A stretch of DNA of 64,000 nt, taken from assembly GCA_963556195.1 (NCBI GenBank), contig OY744525.1, positions 49,986,648 to 50,050,647 on the forward strand, written 5' to 3'. The position numbers and the translations under genes were made by a program. Below the pieces are notes generated by a model. That model had not been told where the DNA came from and made no database searches. It worked only from the letters and a program-made list of their open reading frames with translations. Source of the DNA: Sepiola atlantica (Eukaryota > Mollusca > Cephalopoda > Sepiida > Sepiolidae). Positions 1 to 10,254 of the stretch are shown piece after piece; the first letter of the stretch is position 1, and the number at the start of each line of letters is the position of its first letter.

Positions 1-278
1 CTTGTTTTTTAATTTTAACTTTTATTTTTATTTTTTTCATCTTCTCATCTTAAGTGACCTCAACTATTGCAACGCCACATTGTGTATTGTCGACAGTTGA
101 AAACCTTATTCCAGACATTTAATTTCCCTGATACCTGCCAAGCAAGTACCTGCTTTGTAGTAAAATACGTGTAGGAAAAACATTTAATTTGAATAAATAA
201 TATTTGTAAGAAAAAATATCTTTAATGGTGATCATTGGTGTCCTGAAAGGAATGCTTTGGTAAGCCTTTATAAAATCG

Positions 279-281
<3 letters not shown>

Positions 282-331
<50 letters not shown>
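282..331. repeat. (TA)n microsatellite
   Basis: About 25 TA dinucleotides. The flanks from position 1 to 600 are AT-rich and I see no gene, RNA or element end in them. Confidence 0.95.
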
Positions 332-335
<4 letters not shown>

Positions 336-599
336 TTATTTAAATACTATATATAACAGTGCTTGTTTAGGGTACCCGGGTTTCATCAATCTGGTCATCC
401 TGGATTTAGTATAAAATCTGGATAGTCATTGCAGACAGATTCATTAGCCCTCTTTTATTATTGAAGGTTCCGAAAATGGGTTCCCCCAACAGACACTGTA
501 ATTTATATTTTTTAAATAAAATAATTTATATTAGCTCTTGCAGAATCTAAGATCGATCACTTTATTGTTTTTATTCAACTAACTTGTGATACATGCTAT

Positions 600-905
600 A
601 TATATGTGTAGTGTACACCTCCGTCAAAAATAACAGAAAATAATCATGCTTTGCCAGTGTTCACACTCGTTATTTATTTAGATATATTACTAAAAAATTC
701 ACATAAAATCATAGAATTACATCAATAATTACATTTTTCATATATAAATTATCATTATCATTTCTGATGACCTAAAGAAAAAAAAACACACATTTATTTA
801 TAGTGGAAGATTTTTTCGGAATTAATTCTAGGCATAAATCTGAGGTGGTTGTCTGACTTGCTATTTGCTTTCCCCTCATCATTTGAAATGGTTTCGTCCT
901 GGGTT
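600..905 (+). repeat. Dispersed repeat A, copy 1
   Basis: This stretch matches 35715-36010 in the same orientation over about 300 bp, including the shared strings TTTCTGATGACCTAAAG and GGTTGTCTGACTTGCTATT. Its first 70 bp also resemble 2595-2665, just upstream of the hammerhead at 2682. No coding potential is seen. The class is unknown; a non-autonomous retroelement or PLE derivative is possible. Confidence 0.7.
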
Positions 906-918
906 TTGAAAGAAGTAT

Positions 919-974
919 GTGGGTCACTTACCTCTTCCTGTCTGGGCGCAGACAGGAAGAGGGAAGTGACCCAC
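919..974. repeat. 26-bp-stem hairpin
   Basis: Positions 919-944 are the reverse complement of 949-974 with one mismatch, around a 4-nt GGCG loop. The stem is GC-richer than its surroundings. It could be a young inverted duplication, a tiny fold-back element or a small-RNA precursor; sequence alone does not decide. Confidence 0.9.
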
Positions 975-1074
975 GTGGGCGCATGCTCACACAGAAACAA
1001 AACTTTTTATAAGAAGATTGAGCCCACATTTATTTTCAACACTACAATTAAAACAATTATAATAAATATAGTCC

Positions 1075-1157
1075 ATATTACGATGCCTTACGCCTAGCAG
1101 CTGTGTTTCAAAATCAATAATGATCGGTTAATTAGGTTAAGAGTGAATTTTTTACAT

Positions 1158-1165
<8 letters not shown>
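1075..1165 (-). repeat. Fragment of 620-bp dispersed repeat
   Basis: Contains the stretch with TTACGCCTAGCA and GATCGGTTAATTAG that recurs, reverse-complemented, at 5660-5700 and in the same sense at 34050-34100. It stops where a (TA)n tract begins at about 1160. Confidence 0.6.

Positions 1166-1192
<27 letters not shown>
1160..1192. repeat. (TA)n microsatellite
   Basis: Short TA array. The following 1195-1550 is AT-rich unique-looking DNA in which I see nothing. Confidence 0.9.
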
Positions 1193-1194
<2 letters not shown>

Positions 1195-1553
1195 ATATAT
1201 ATTTAATTAATGTTGTTCCTTTTAACCTCTTTAATCCTTAAACCCATTTCCTCTCCCTAATTCCTTTAGAAAACACATCATTAAACCCCAAAACAGTAAG
1301 TGCCAAATATACGATACTCATAATATTGCCTTACGGGATTTATATAGAACTATTTTTAATTTTTTTTATATCTCTTTAAATCTTCTCCGGTTTAAATCTC
1401 AACTGTTACTTTTCATCCTTCCCCTTTTTGAAAACCTTATTAAACTTTCCTTACACTAAATTTGAACAAACATACATAACACTCGAAGCAAATAACGCGT
1501 CCAAACGAGAGTGACACGTGACTTCACATTTCCGAAAAAGATGACAACAGAAG

Positions 1554-1625
1554 CTGAAGAGAGCCGGGTGGCTAAGTCCTTCCGTGCTTGAAACCGACGG
1601 TACGAATGTTGTACTAATTTTTCTG
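1554..1625 (+). repeat. Possible tRNA-like fragment
   Basis: GGGTGGCTAAGTCC resembles a pol III A box, and about 30 bp later GGTACGAATG is a poor B box. A (TA)n tract starts at 1632, as in the tRNA-like units elsewhere in the window. No cloverleaf forms. Weak call. Confidence 0.25.
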
Positions 1626-1627
1626 TA

Positions 1628-1631
<4 letters not shown>

Positions 1632-1693
<62 letters not shown>

Positions 1694-1971
1694 AAAACGG
1701 TTAAATAAGGCTTCACTCTGAATTTTGAGTGAAAAACAAATATTTATAAATTAAATGACTATTGGAATCATTTTAATTTGTTCAGCCTGACTGTGGAATG
1801 TTATACACTGATGAAGCCTCATCATAAATATTAGTGATATTATGTATATTATGAAAATATATGTTCGCGAAATGGGCAGAAACAATTGTTCGTGAATAAA
1901 GTGTTTTTGAAGGAGATATGGAATGTTTCTCTGAATAACTAAGGTTTACATGATGTTATAAAAAATGGTAA

Positions 1972-2032
<61 letters not shown>
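1632..2032. repeat. Two (TA)n tracts and the AT-rich gap between
   Basis: TA arrays lie at about 1632-1690 and 1974-2032. The 280 bp between them contain CTGATGA at 1808 but no following GAAA at hammerhead spacing, and nothing else recognisable. From 2033 to 2590 I see only a fragment (2250-2320) with GTCAAAAAGTGTTG and TACGAGGGGTCG, which recalls mariner terminal sequence but is not paired. Confidence 0.85.
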
Positions 2033-2033
<1 letters not shown>

Positions 2034-2681
2034 TTGTTATGGCTTGACATCACAGCATGCTAAACTGTAATGAATCTTGGCTAGAAACATTCTTTTTTCC
2101 CCCCTCTTCCAATCTGGTTTTATTCGTAATTTCCGGCCATGATTGTTTTTTCAAATATTTATTCCCTTAGTTCTAACGTTTGCTTCGTTGCTAAGAAATA
2201 ATCAGGCAAAAGAGAATTACATCAGTTTTAGCAGATTCAATGAATGATCTTAATACAAGGGAGAGTCAAAAAGTGTTGCAATATATTTGTATACGAGGGG
2301 TCGTTTCTACAATAAAACTAATGAAGCTGAACTTTCGGGGTCCATGCTCTTAGCGGGACACTCCACTGACAGCAGGACCTATAAGAGCAAGGATTTTAAT
2401 TGAGGTATCAAAAATTGCTGATGAGCAATAGAACAGATTACACCCAGCAACTTTTTTTTTTCCAATCACGAAACCGTGGGTACCATTAGATTGAAACTTC
2501 TGTAAAATCATAAATAAATTATATGCTCTTATAGAATAAGCGAGCACTCTATTGGATTTCTTTCTATCCAACAGAACCAACAATTATGATGAATAAAAAA
2601 TTATGTTTCGCCAGTGCTTGCACTCGCTATTCACCTATATATTACTAAAATTCTTCAAATCCATCCATTTCTCGAAAATTC

Positions 2682-2747
2682 TTGGTCTGATGAGGTTGAC
2701 TTTCTGGGAAAAGTGCAACCGAAACATGTATGCACATATGTAACCAA
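2682..2747 (+). ncRNA. Hammerhead ribozyme motif, all helices formed
   Basis: Self-cleaving ribozyme fold read by eye. Stem I pairs TTGGT (2682-2686) with ACCAA (2743-2747). The core is CTGATGA (2687-2693) and GAAA (2721-2724). Stem II has G2694-C2720 plus GTTG/CAAC, one bulged G (2715), then ACTTT/AAAGT (2699-2703 with 2710-2714) and a 6-nt loop. Stem III pairs 2724-2729 with 2736-2741 (one G-U) around a 6-nt loop. The cleavage triplet is GTA at 2740-2742, with the cut predicted after 2742. All invariant residues are present and no strand is invented to close a helix. The upstream 85 bp belong to dispersed repeat A, and a (TA)n tract begins 30 bp downstream. Known family: type I hammerheads of metazoan retroelements. 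Activity is inferred, not shown. Confidence 0.8.
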
Positions 2748-2774
2748 TAATGTTTGTATAAATAAAAATGTATA

Positions 2775-2776
<2 letters not shown>

Positions 2777-2806
<30 letters not shown>
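2777..2806. repeat. (TA)n tract 3' of hammerhead
   Basis: Starts about 30 bp after the predicted cleavage site of the ribozyme at 2682-2747. A shorter TA run lies at 2955-2970. Confidence 0.9.
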
Positions 2807-2809
<3 letters not shown>

Positions 2810-3011
2810 GACATAAAAATGTTGTTTGGCACAAGACAAATGAAACGGACCGTAAAAAATATATCTCACAGAAATATTATGTTTTTTGGAAATATGAAAA
2901 AATAAAAATAATAAAATAAAACCATGGTTATTGGAATATAATATGAACTGACTTATATATATATATATATGTAAAATAAAAACTTGGTATAGGAATATAA
3001 ATTGAACCTGT

Positions 3012-3140
<129 letters not shown>

Positions 3141-3239
3141 GAAGAGAGTAGTTTTATATTCTATGTATGCTTCTTAAGATATTTTGATGGTGAGGGGATG
3201 GCGTTTAAAGCATAAAACAATGCTGTTGTTTTTTTAAAT

Positions 3240-3295
3240 TTTTTTGTTATATCTCAATATTTCGAACGTCCTGTTTTCTTCATCAGGAATAATTA
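3240..3295 (-). repeat. Hammerhead-like relic
   Basis: The minus strand reads CTGATGA, 16 nt, then GAAA, the order of a hammerhead core. Stem II is only GAA/TTC and stems I and III do not form. I treat it as a decayed ribozyme-bearing repeat, not a functional motif. Confidence 0.3.
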
Positions 3296-3410
3296 TTGAT
3301 GGAATCATATGGTATTGAAAAATACTCGAACCTATCTTGAAATATTAAATTATAACAAAAAAATAAAACAGCAACATCATTGTATGCTTCAACTACCACC
3401 CAGTCTTCAT

Positions 3411-3412
<2 letters not shown>

Positions 3413-3479
<67 letters not shown>
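3413..3479. repeat. (TA)n microsatellite
   Basis: About 33 TA units. The next 290 bp (3480-3768) hold CTGATGA on the minus strand at about 3665 without a matching GAAA; I see nothing else. Confidence 0.95.
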
Positions 3480-3481
<2 letters not shown>

Positions 3482-3763
3482 CAAGATAAAGTAAATATCC
3501 ACGGGATAGGAATCAAAAAAATTTCAACCGGGTTATAAAAAGTGCTCAATATCAAATAGAGCTTTATGTGTATGATTGTTTTTATTCAAACAGATATGTA
3601 CAAAATCTGTGACACTGGCATGTCGATGTTATCGACCTACAGCAGTTAAAAGCTGAGATATCATCAGGAAAAATTAGGATTTGATCCTTCCCTCACATGG
3701 TGTTTGGGAATAATGAAATGGGGAAGAAAAAGAGAGAAAGGAAAGAAAAAGAGAAAATTTAAA

Positions 3764-3920
3764 ACTTAGAAAGTCACATGGTCAGATTTGAGATCGTTTA
3801 AATAAAACAAAATATACTTGTTGAGAATAGGAAAGAAGAAAGGGAGGGGGAGATTTCTCTTTTCTCCCCCTCCCTTTTTTCTTTCCTATCATCAACAAGT
3901 ATACCATGTGACTTTCCAAA
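3764..3920. repeat. Imperfect 150-bp palindrome
   Basis: The left arm runs from AAAGTCACATGG through ATACTTGTTGA to a purine-rich AGGAAAGAAGAAAGGG block. The right arm repeats all three blocks in reverse complement and ends at about 3917. The spacer is about 11 nt (ATTTCTCTTTT). The left arm carries about 30 bp that the right arm lacks. The inner 24 bp are nearly perfect polypurine/polypyrimidine and could extrude or form a triplex. Probably a fold-back element or inverted duplication. Confidence 0.8.
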
Positions 3921-5180
3921 CTTTAAATTGATAACAATAAAATTGGTTTAAGCTATTCCTTATTCTTAAATACACGTTCAAATCCTGCCTGAGTCTAATT
4001 TTGTCCTCTCTGTTATTTTCTATGTCAGTCTTTACTTACCCATCTTCTTATATATAAAACTAGCAAGGCTACCCGACATTGACCGGAGCCATAAAAAAAC
4101 AAAATAGAAGAGGTTAAAAAGTGAAAACTTCACACTCTCTCTACCTCTCTCTTCCCCATTTTTCCACAACCCTTTCTCCTATCCCTCTATTACCCTCGCC
4201 CAGCCAATTAATGTATTGAAAATAATAATAATGTAAGTGATTCACCTCTCTTTTACGTAATAGATAACATTGGAAATGGCTGAAAAACCGCCCCCGACGA
4301 AAACTGGCCCAGTTGACCCCCAAATAACATTTTAGATATTATTCACCCAGAGCAACGCTGATCAAGAATATACCAACTTTGTGGCTGTTTGTTTTGTAGT
4401 TTTTTATTTTTAGCTGGACACACACATGCACACAGACATACAGACAGACACACACAACTTTCCTTTATATAATAGACTAGTCAAAATAGCCTCCCTACGG
4501 TCGTCTATTTTTGCTAGGCTGCCACGTCAGAAATGTACACTCACTCATAAACCGATGGAGCCCCAGTCATATTTCTTGGGTGGGTAGACATTGATTTTCT
4601 TTGTTTCTAACCAAGAATATTTTTAGTTAAAAAAAGAAAAAAAAACAATAAAATTTTTTTACCTCCCCCCCCACCAAATTTTATTTTCACCCTCCCACAT
4701 GAATACTAATATTTTCAGTTAAAAAAGAAAAAATTCGCCCCATCCCCCCCCCAATTTTTTTTACCCTTCCCCATGAATAGTAATATTTTCAGTTAGAAAA
4801 AGTCGATTTTCCCCTATTTCTTTAACTTAAATATTTTTGTTAACAAAATGTACATACTTAAAACTGTTCAATTAGTCAGTGTTGGGTTCGTGTTGCTAAA
4901 AAGTAAAATATTATTTCATCGATTTGATCAATTTTCATATTTAATCCTAATCAATATTTTTTCCTTAGTCTAGAATAAAGGAAGAGGGAGGAGTTTTGAC
5001 TCTAATTCAGATGTACTTCTACTCTGTCTAAGGACACCATGAAAAATAATTAAGAAGAAAAATCTTTAAGGATTCACCAGCGAATAAGAAGGAAAAGAAG
5101 TCTTGATTTGTCCTTTTCGCTTTCTTTCTCGCCTTCCTTTCATTGCTTTTGGTTGACAAACGTAAAAAAAGAGAAGTTAA
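3921..5180. other. AT-rich non-coding DNA with a short repeat end
   Basis: 4060-4100 carries ACTAGCAAGGCTACCCGAC, a motif recurring in variants at 24826, 27298 and (inverted) 31480, which marks one end of a dispersed element. 4620-4800 has poly-A and poly-C runs. No gene is seen. Confidence 0.6.
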
Positions 5181-5184
5181 AGAG

Positions 5185-5380
5185 AAAGAAACAGAGAGAG
5201 AAAGAGAGAGAGAGAGGAGGAGGAGAATGAGGAGGAGAATGAGGAGGAGGAAAACAGAAAGAATGCTGCCTGTTCTGTTTTTAGCCAACATTCGAGTGTG
5301 TGCGAGATAGAGAAAAAGATAAGAGGGAGAGAGATTGAGAGAGAGAGAGAGAGAGATTGAGAGAGAGAGAGAGAGAGCGA
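5185..5380. repeat. GA-rich microsatellite block
   Basis: Interrupted (GA)n and (GAG)n. It creates Ser/Leu-rich reading frames on the minus strand that I regard as artefacts. Confidence 0.9.
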
Positions 5381-5440
5381 ATCGGTAAGCACACCGTACT
5401 TAGGCAGAGGTTCTGAGTTCGAACTTCACTCGGCATAAGT
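5377..5440 (+). repeat. tRNA-like (SINE) fragment
   Basis: GAGTTCGAACTTC looks like a pol III B box, with CGGTAAGCACACCG upstream at about A-box distance. No acceptor stem forms. Cephalopod SINEs are commonly tRNA-derived, so a SINE scrap is plausible. Confidence 0.35.
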
Positions 5441-5569
5441 ATTTTTTATTGTGATTTTGTTCTAAAATGAACTTAAACATTTCAAATTACAATATTACGC
5501 AAATTATTTCAGGGTTTTCTCTGCAATGTACATACTTTGCGGAAATTAAAACACTCGGCGACACCGGAT

Positions 5570-6185
5570 AGCCCTGCTAGTCTCTATCCATATAAAGTTA
5601 GGTATGTGTATATGTTTATATATGTGTATGTACAGGATTCACTTCTAAACTAATTGAATTTTGGAACACAGTTGCTAGGCGTATGGGATCGTAATGTGGG
5701 TTATATTTTGTTTAATTTAGATTTATGCACAGGTGGTTGCACAAGGGGATGAAATCCCTTCGTAAAAATTCAGATACTTCTGATTTTTGTAAAATTTTAA
5801 AAATAGCTATTAATAAATATTCCTCAAATTTCAGTTTCTTTGAAGTATTTTAAAGGGCTTTAGGAAGCATAATATGTGCACAACCTTCCATTTTAAAATT
5901 CAAATATATCAGATTTATATTGAAGTTGCTCCATAATTAAACAAGATTCCCTGAATTTCAATTTTTTCTTAAGACCTTTTAAGCTTAAGCCTTAAATTTT
6001 AGACATTTTCTAGAATCAAAATCATGTAATCATTTTTGATCAAAATTCCAATAAGGATTCGAGACATAGTATCATTACATATTGATTTTAATCATCGTAA
6101 GGGGACATAAAAGTGGTGCAAAACTGTTCTATTCAGGGAAGTAATTTTACCCGTTTTGGACGGGTATTCCAGTTTTCTATAAGAA
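5570..6185 (+). repeat. 620-bp dispersed repeat, copy 1
   Basis: Aligns by eye with 24165-24785 (same strand) and 33555-34165 (opposite strand), with fragments at 8870-9030 and 1075-1165. Shared landmarks are ATATAAAGTTAGGTATG near the start, TAGAATCAAAATCAT in the middle, and AACTGTTCTATTCAGGG near the end. No reading frame is conserved between copies. Probably a non-autonomous transposon; class undetermined. Confidence 0.75.
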
Positions 6186-6429
6186 ATATGACCTTATGCC
6201 AGACTAGGAAACTTCTATTAATGATATCTAGTCAGCCATAATCACTGATGTATTTTTCTATCGAAGCAAATCCGAACAATTATTGGCTTAATCAGTAATC
6301 ATAACAACGACCGAATAATCATTTATAGATTTTTTTGTACAACTCATTATATTTGGGATCAATACAAAAATTGTTTTATGCCAATTCAATGGAATAATGA
6401 CGGGAAAGGCTGTCAATTATATGCTTATA

Positions 6430-6775
6430 TGCAGAGCCGGTGCTACTTACCCCCAAACATCTCCCCGACTACTCAAGCGTGGCGAGAGAGATAAAATTAC
6501 ATGAACACCGGTCTGACGATATGTTACAGCAAAGGCACCATTCAGCTGTAATCTCAATGTAAATGTTACACCGGCCGTTCTTACACAGGAGAAACTACAC
6601 CGGTTGTCACTATAAATAGTGCGAGTCACCAGAGACATGGAAGACAAAGCACAGTCTTGTAACTGTCTAGCCAAGAGCTAGTCACTTTCTTACTTTGTTA
6701 ATACACTTGTTAAACCAACCCTCGACTTGACTTCCTTTATTTATTATTTACTGTGGGACAACTTCACAACAGTAA
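6430..6775 (+). mobile_element. Possible solo LTR
   Basis: A TATAAATAG box at about 6611 is followed about 90 bp later by AATACACTTGTTAAACC and an end with GTGGGACAACTTCACAACA. This resembles the U3-R-U5 order of a Gypsy-type LTR. I found no second copy, no primer-binding site and no clear target-site duplication. An unrelated pol II promoter or repeat is equally possible. Confidence 0.3.
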
Positions 6776-7029
6776 GCAAAGACAAAAATTTTAGGCTGCC
6801 TTGATTTTGCAAATATATTTTTGATTTATGCATGTTGGCAGACATATTCTTTCTGTCTTGAATTTTTTTATTATTTTCATTTGAAAACAGGTGAATGCGA
6901 ACTCAGAGAGGGGGGGATATTTTAAATGTACTTATCTCGACAATAAGGTAATAGTTTCTGGCTTTTCATAGTCGATTCTTTTTTTTCATGGAAATCGCTC
7001 CGGGCAAGGCATGAAACGACTTGATGTAA

Positions 7030-7475
7030 GGAGCTAACAAGGACAAAAGATGATTATCGCAAAGACAAAGAGAGGCCTATTGGCTTTAGTCTTGAAAAGA
7101 CCAAAGCTATAGGTAGGAGGAAAACAGTCAGCAGGAAGAGAGTTCCACAAGACTGTGATTCTTGGAAAGAAGCTACTGGAATAGGAAGCTGTATTACAAT
7201 GAGGTATCAAAACAGTGAATTGATGGAGATGACTAGACCAGCGAGTCAAACAAGCTGGAACAAAAGAAAGCATGGAATAGATTACACGATTCTGAAAAGC
7301 ACATGCCATAATAGTACGTATAGAAAAAAAAACTGAAATTAGCAACATCACGTCTGTGAGAGAGAGGGTGCAGAGAAGAAAGAGTGGGGCCAATCAAATT
7401 ACAGATACGTTTCTGCACCTTATCAAGAACCTTCCAATGGGGCAGATAGTCACCAGCCCAAATATTACAACACTA
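7030..7475 (-). pseudogene. CR1/Jockey-like LINE, C-terminal reverse transcriptase tail
   Basis: The minus strand encodes the stretch after the reverse transcriptase domain seen in many invertebrate non-LTR retrotransposons. It reads, in broken frames, LDKVQKRICNLIG, LSHRRDVANFS and SSFFPRITVLWNSLP, then PPTYSFGLFKTKANRPL. The order (VQKR, HRRDV, FFPR..LWNSLP, F..Y....FK..) is the family signature. The final 119-residue frame (7034-7393) is open but starts inside the domain; frameshifts separate it from the upstream part. There is no catalytic domain, so this is a dead 5'-truncated copy. Clade assignment rests on memory of the motif, not on a search. Confidence 0.75.
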
Positions 7476-7754
7476 ATCCTATCTTGTCCATACAAGTTTT
7501 TCATTTTCAAATTCCCAAATATTTCATCACAGTTCATACATAAGACAAGTCTGTCACGAACGAAAGTCAACACAATCTTAACAGCTCTGCCTGTTATTTC
7601 TCTACAGTCAGCTTAAGCCAAACTGAGTTTTACCTCGTTCCCCCTCTTTTCATTTGCCTCATTCTTCCTCTAGACTCGCTGCCTCCTACTTTTTTTGTGA
7701 TGGCTTTGTGCAAGCTCTTTCGTCCATTCCTTCATCCATCCCTTCTTTTCTACA

Positions 7755-7835
7755 GAGAGATGTTTCGTCATATCACAGCTCTTCAACATGGTTAGACGTG
7801 GCAAGTTCTTACATTGAGCCATAATCTCGATGTAA
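7755..7835 (-). repeat. Decayed hammerhead-like relic
   Basis: The minus strand reads TTGAAGAG, 11 nt, ACGAAAC. This matches the unit at 28150 (CTGAAGAG..CGAAA) with the first invariant C lost. The flank GGTTAGACGTGGCAAGTTC matches GGCTAGACATGGTAAGTTC at 28184. Not expected to cleave. Confidence 0.4.
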
Positions 7836-8214
7836 GAAAAGACGGAAAGTGTAGACTGCCTTGAAGATAGTTTTTACAAATGTCCTTTTGATGTATGCAT
7901 ACTGGCAGACATATTTTTTTGTGTCTGTCTTTCTGTCTTTGATTTTTTTAATTACTTTTACTGGAGAAAAAGTATATGCAACGTCAGAGGAGGGATATTT
8001 TAAATGTACTTATCTCGACAATGAGGTAATAGTTTTTGGCTTTTCATAGCCGATCATATCTTGTCCATACAAGATCTTCATTTTCAAATGCCCAAGTATT
8101 TCACTTGGAATTTGATTATTCATCAATGTTCATATGTTTTGCCCATTTATTAAAAATTTTGTTAAAAAAATGATATAGTCACTTTTAACATTATATAGAG
8201 TGACCTCTCCAAAA

Positions 8215-8370
8215 AGTGTCGCCCATGGAACTGTGAATAAAATTCACACTCTTTTTTGCAATCCAGCATATTTAGTACAATAAAACTCCAGTCTATGTCT
8301 GATTTATCCACCAAGTTTCAGTCATAAATGTCCAACAGTCTTTGTTTTATCGCTGTTCAATGATAAAAGA
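8215..8370 (+). repeat. Dispersed repeat B, copy 1
   Basis: Shares AATAAAATTCACAC, TGCAATCCA, GTCCACCAA-type and CAGTCATAAATGTCCAACAG blocks with 10640-10765 (same strand) and 52885-53000 (opposite strand). About 130 bp; class unknown. Confidence 0.6.
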
Positions 8371-8747
8371 AACTAATAGAATTAAAAGAATTAAAGAAAG
8401 AAAAGTAAAATATAAATATTCTTTTAATTCTATTAGTTTTTTTACGATTGTCGTGTTTATGTAAAGTATGCATATTTTTGCTAGCTCTGTTAAGTATGAA
8501 ATATGGCATGCTTAGAGTAAACATAATCTTATGTTCCTAATTGAACCTACATATATAAATGCTTTAATACTGTGAGTTTTACTATTTTTGTTTATATTTT
8601 CTGATGTTTTTGGACTAATAGAAAATCAAAGATATATAACTTTGTATTTTGGTTGTCTAAAGTGCGATGAAACGGTCCGTCAAGATCTGAATCTCTTTAA
8701 AAAAAATAAAGACATGGTTACTGGAATCTAAATTTCTGTTATTATTA

Positions 8748-8749
<2 letters not shown>

Positions 8750-8802
<53 letters not shown>
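8750..8802. repeat. (TA)n microsatellite
   Basis: About 26 TA units. A fragment of the 620-bp repeat follows at 8870-9030 (+). Confidence 0.95.
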
Positions 8803-8803
<1 letters not shown>

Positions 8804-9030
8804 TAATGAACAGATGATTATGAATTTTGGCATATATATTCTGGGCCCATTATTTTTTTGTTGTAAATTTTAACATATATATAAATTTAGGCATGTGTAT
8901 ATGTTTATATATATGTATTTCATTGTATATAATAAACACCTAAACTAATGAACTGATCATTATGAATTTTAGAATATATATTATCGACAACATGGGCACA
9001 TTATTATTTTTGTGTGTAAAGTTTACTATT

Positions 9031-9900
9031 TAGGGTGGAGGATTCCATCAAAATCATACCATACCCGCCAAAGAAAGGAAAAAAAACATTACAATTTAAA
9101 AAGAGTGCTATATTTATTGCTTATCCTTGTCTTGGGACGAGTATTTTACTAATGATGTTATATTTGAAAACAATACATTCTATATAAAATATACAATTTA
9201 TTGAATTACATTTAAATTTGATAATTCACTATAAGACATTTGCGAGGCATGAGCGGTTCATGATCACCTGACACTGACACAGCTTATAATAGTGTATCTG
9301 TGTTATCAAACATGATATATATTATAACTTCTAAGAAAGTATATAAAAAATAATACAAAATTGTTAGTGCTTCAATAATTGTAGTTGCAAAATACATTTT
9401 GTCGATGCTTCAAAGTCGATCATCAGTGATGCTGTTACAAAATTAGCTGTGCATGTGAAAAAGTATTGTTAAAAACAGAATTTTTCACATAAGGCTAGAG
9501 TAAGGAAAAATCGGAAAATTTAATTAGAAATTAACATTAGAATTAGAGCTACGTGTTCAGGATGTTGCATCACAGACAGGAAGTCGCCAGTGACATGTAG
9601 CGAATAAGCTGAGAAAATCTTTCTCTTGTTCCTGGACTGCGATGGAGAGTGATCATGTTTGGGATAACAGTCCCCTCCCTCTGTGAGGGATGCATTAGAG
9701 GAAGAAAAATACCTTCTCTTCGAATGCAACTTGTGCAATGCACAGCATAAACAATTCAAACTAAATGACGTGACAGAAAAATATGCTCAGCATCAACCAA
9801 TGAAAATCGTTTTAGCGATCTCACTTCCTGTATTTAAGACCTCCACCGATCTGGGTAATGCATGCATAGAATATAATTATATTCATTTTTTGACAGTTTA
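9031..9900. other. Non-coding, nothing firm recognised
   Basis: On the minus strand at 9408-9440 CTGATGA is followed by a TCGA..TCGA stem and ACAAAA instead of GAAA, a decayed hammerhead-like string. An open frame at 9520-9759 (minus) has no recognisable motif. Otherwise nothing. Confidence 0.4.
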
Positions 9901-10254
9901 TCAAAGTGTAGTATCTGTTCCGATGGATACTGCACCCTATAGACTGGTATTGTCTTGGCCTTCGGGGCTTGATTTACGCCGGTCTATGGGATTGTCCTGT
10001 GCAGTTCTAGGAGGTCCACCCTCCCAGGCTTTGCCTCCCCTCTTTGGGGAGGAGTAAGTTAATTGCTTACTGCTTGAGGCGCCCCTACCGGGGAATGCCG
10101 ACGGGGCTGCCCAGGCAATTTTTGATGGTCAGAGTGCTCACCTCTCGGGCGCTGGCTTTTCAACCCCCACTTTCCGACCCGAGCTTGGGTCACATCTTAC
10201 TTGTGGGAGTAGGATAAAAACTGGCCTTGTGCCTAACTCCTGGAGAGGAGTAAA
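9901..10254 (+). mobile_element. SINE with U2 snRNA-derived head (copy A)
   Basis: Begins ATCAAAGTGTAGTATCTGTT, which is U2 snRNA sequence (positions about 20-40 of U2) with one extra A. The body follows: CTGCAC, GTCCTGTGCAGTTCTAG, GAGGCGCCCCTACCGGGG, and the tail CTGGCCTTGTGCCTAACTCC..GGAGTAAA. The same order occurs at 17282-17600 (+) and 38141-38465 (-). This copy lacks the first U2 bases (CGGCCTTTTGGC) that the other two have, so it is slightly 5'-truncated. SINEs headed by snRNA are known in some animals. No obvious target-site duplication. Confidence 0.85.

Larger units (their letters stand above)
6780..8115 (+). repeat. Direct repeat pair around a LINE insertion
   Basis: 6785-6985 and 7848-8060 match each other, sharing GCAGACATATT, TTTTAAATGTACTTATC and TAGTTTTTGGCTTTTCATAG variants. 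CTTGTCCATACAAG occurs after each (7484, 8062). The LINE tail at 7030-7475 lies between them. Best read as a segmental duplication, or as one element broken by an insertion with part of it duplicated. Confidence 0.6.

Noticed and set aside
1805..1870. CTGATGA at 1808 as a ribozyme core
   Set aside because: No GAAA follows at a spacing that allows stem II, and no stem I partner exists.
5028..5392. Ser/Leu-rich frames on the minus strand
   Set aside because: They arise from the GA-rich low-complexity block and have no composition-independent motif.
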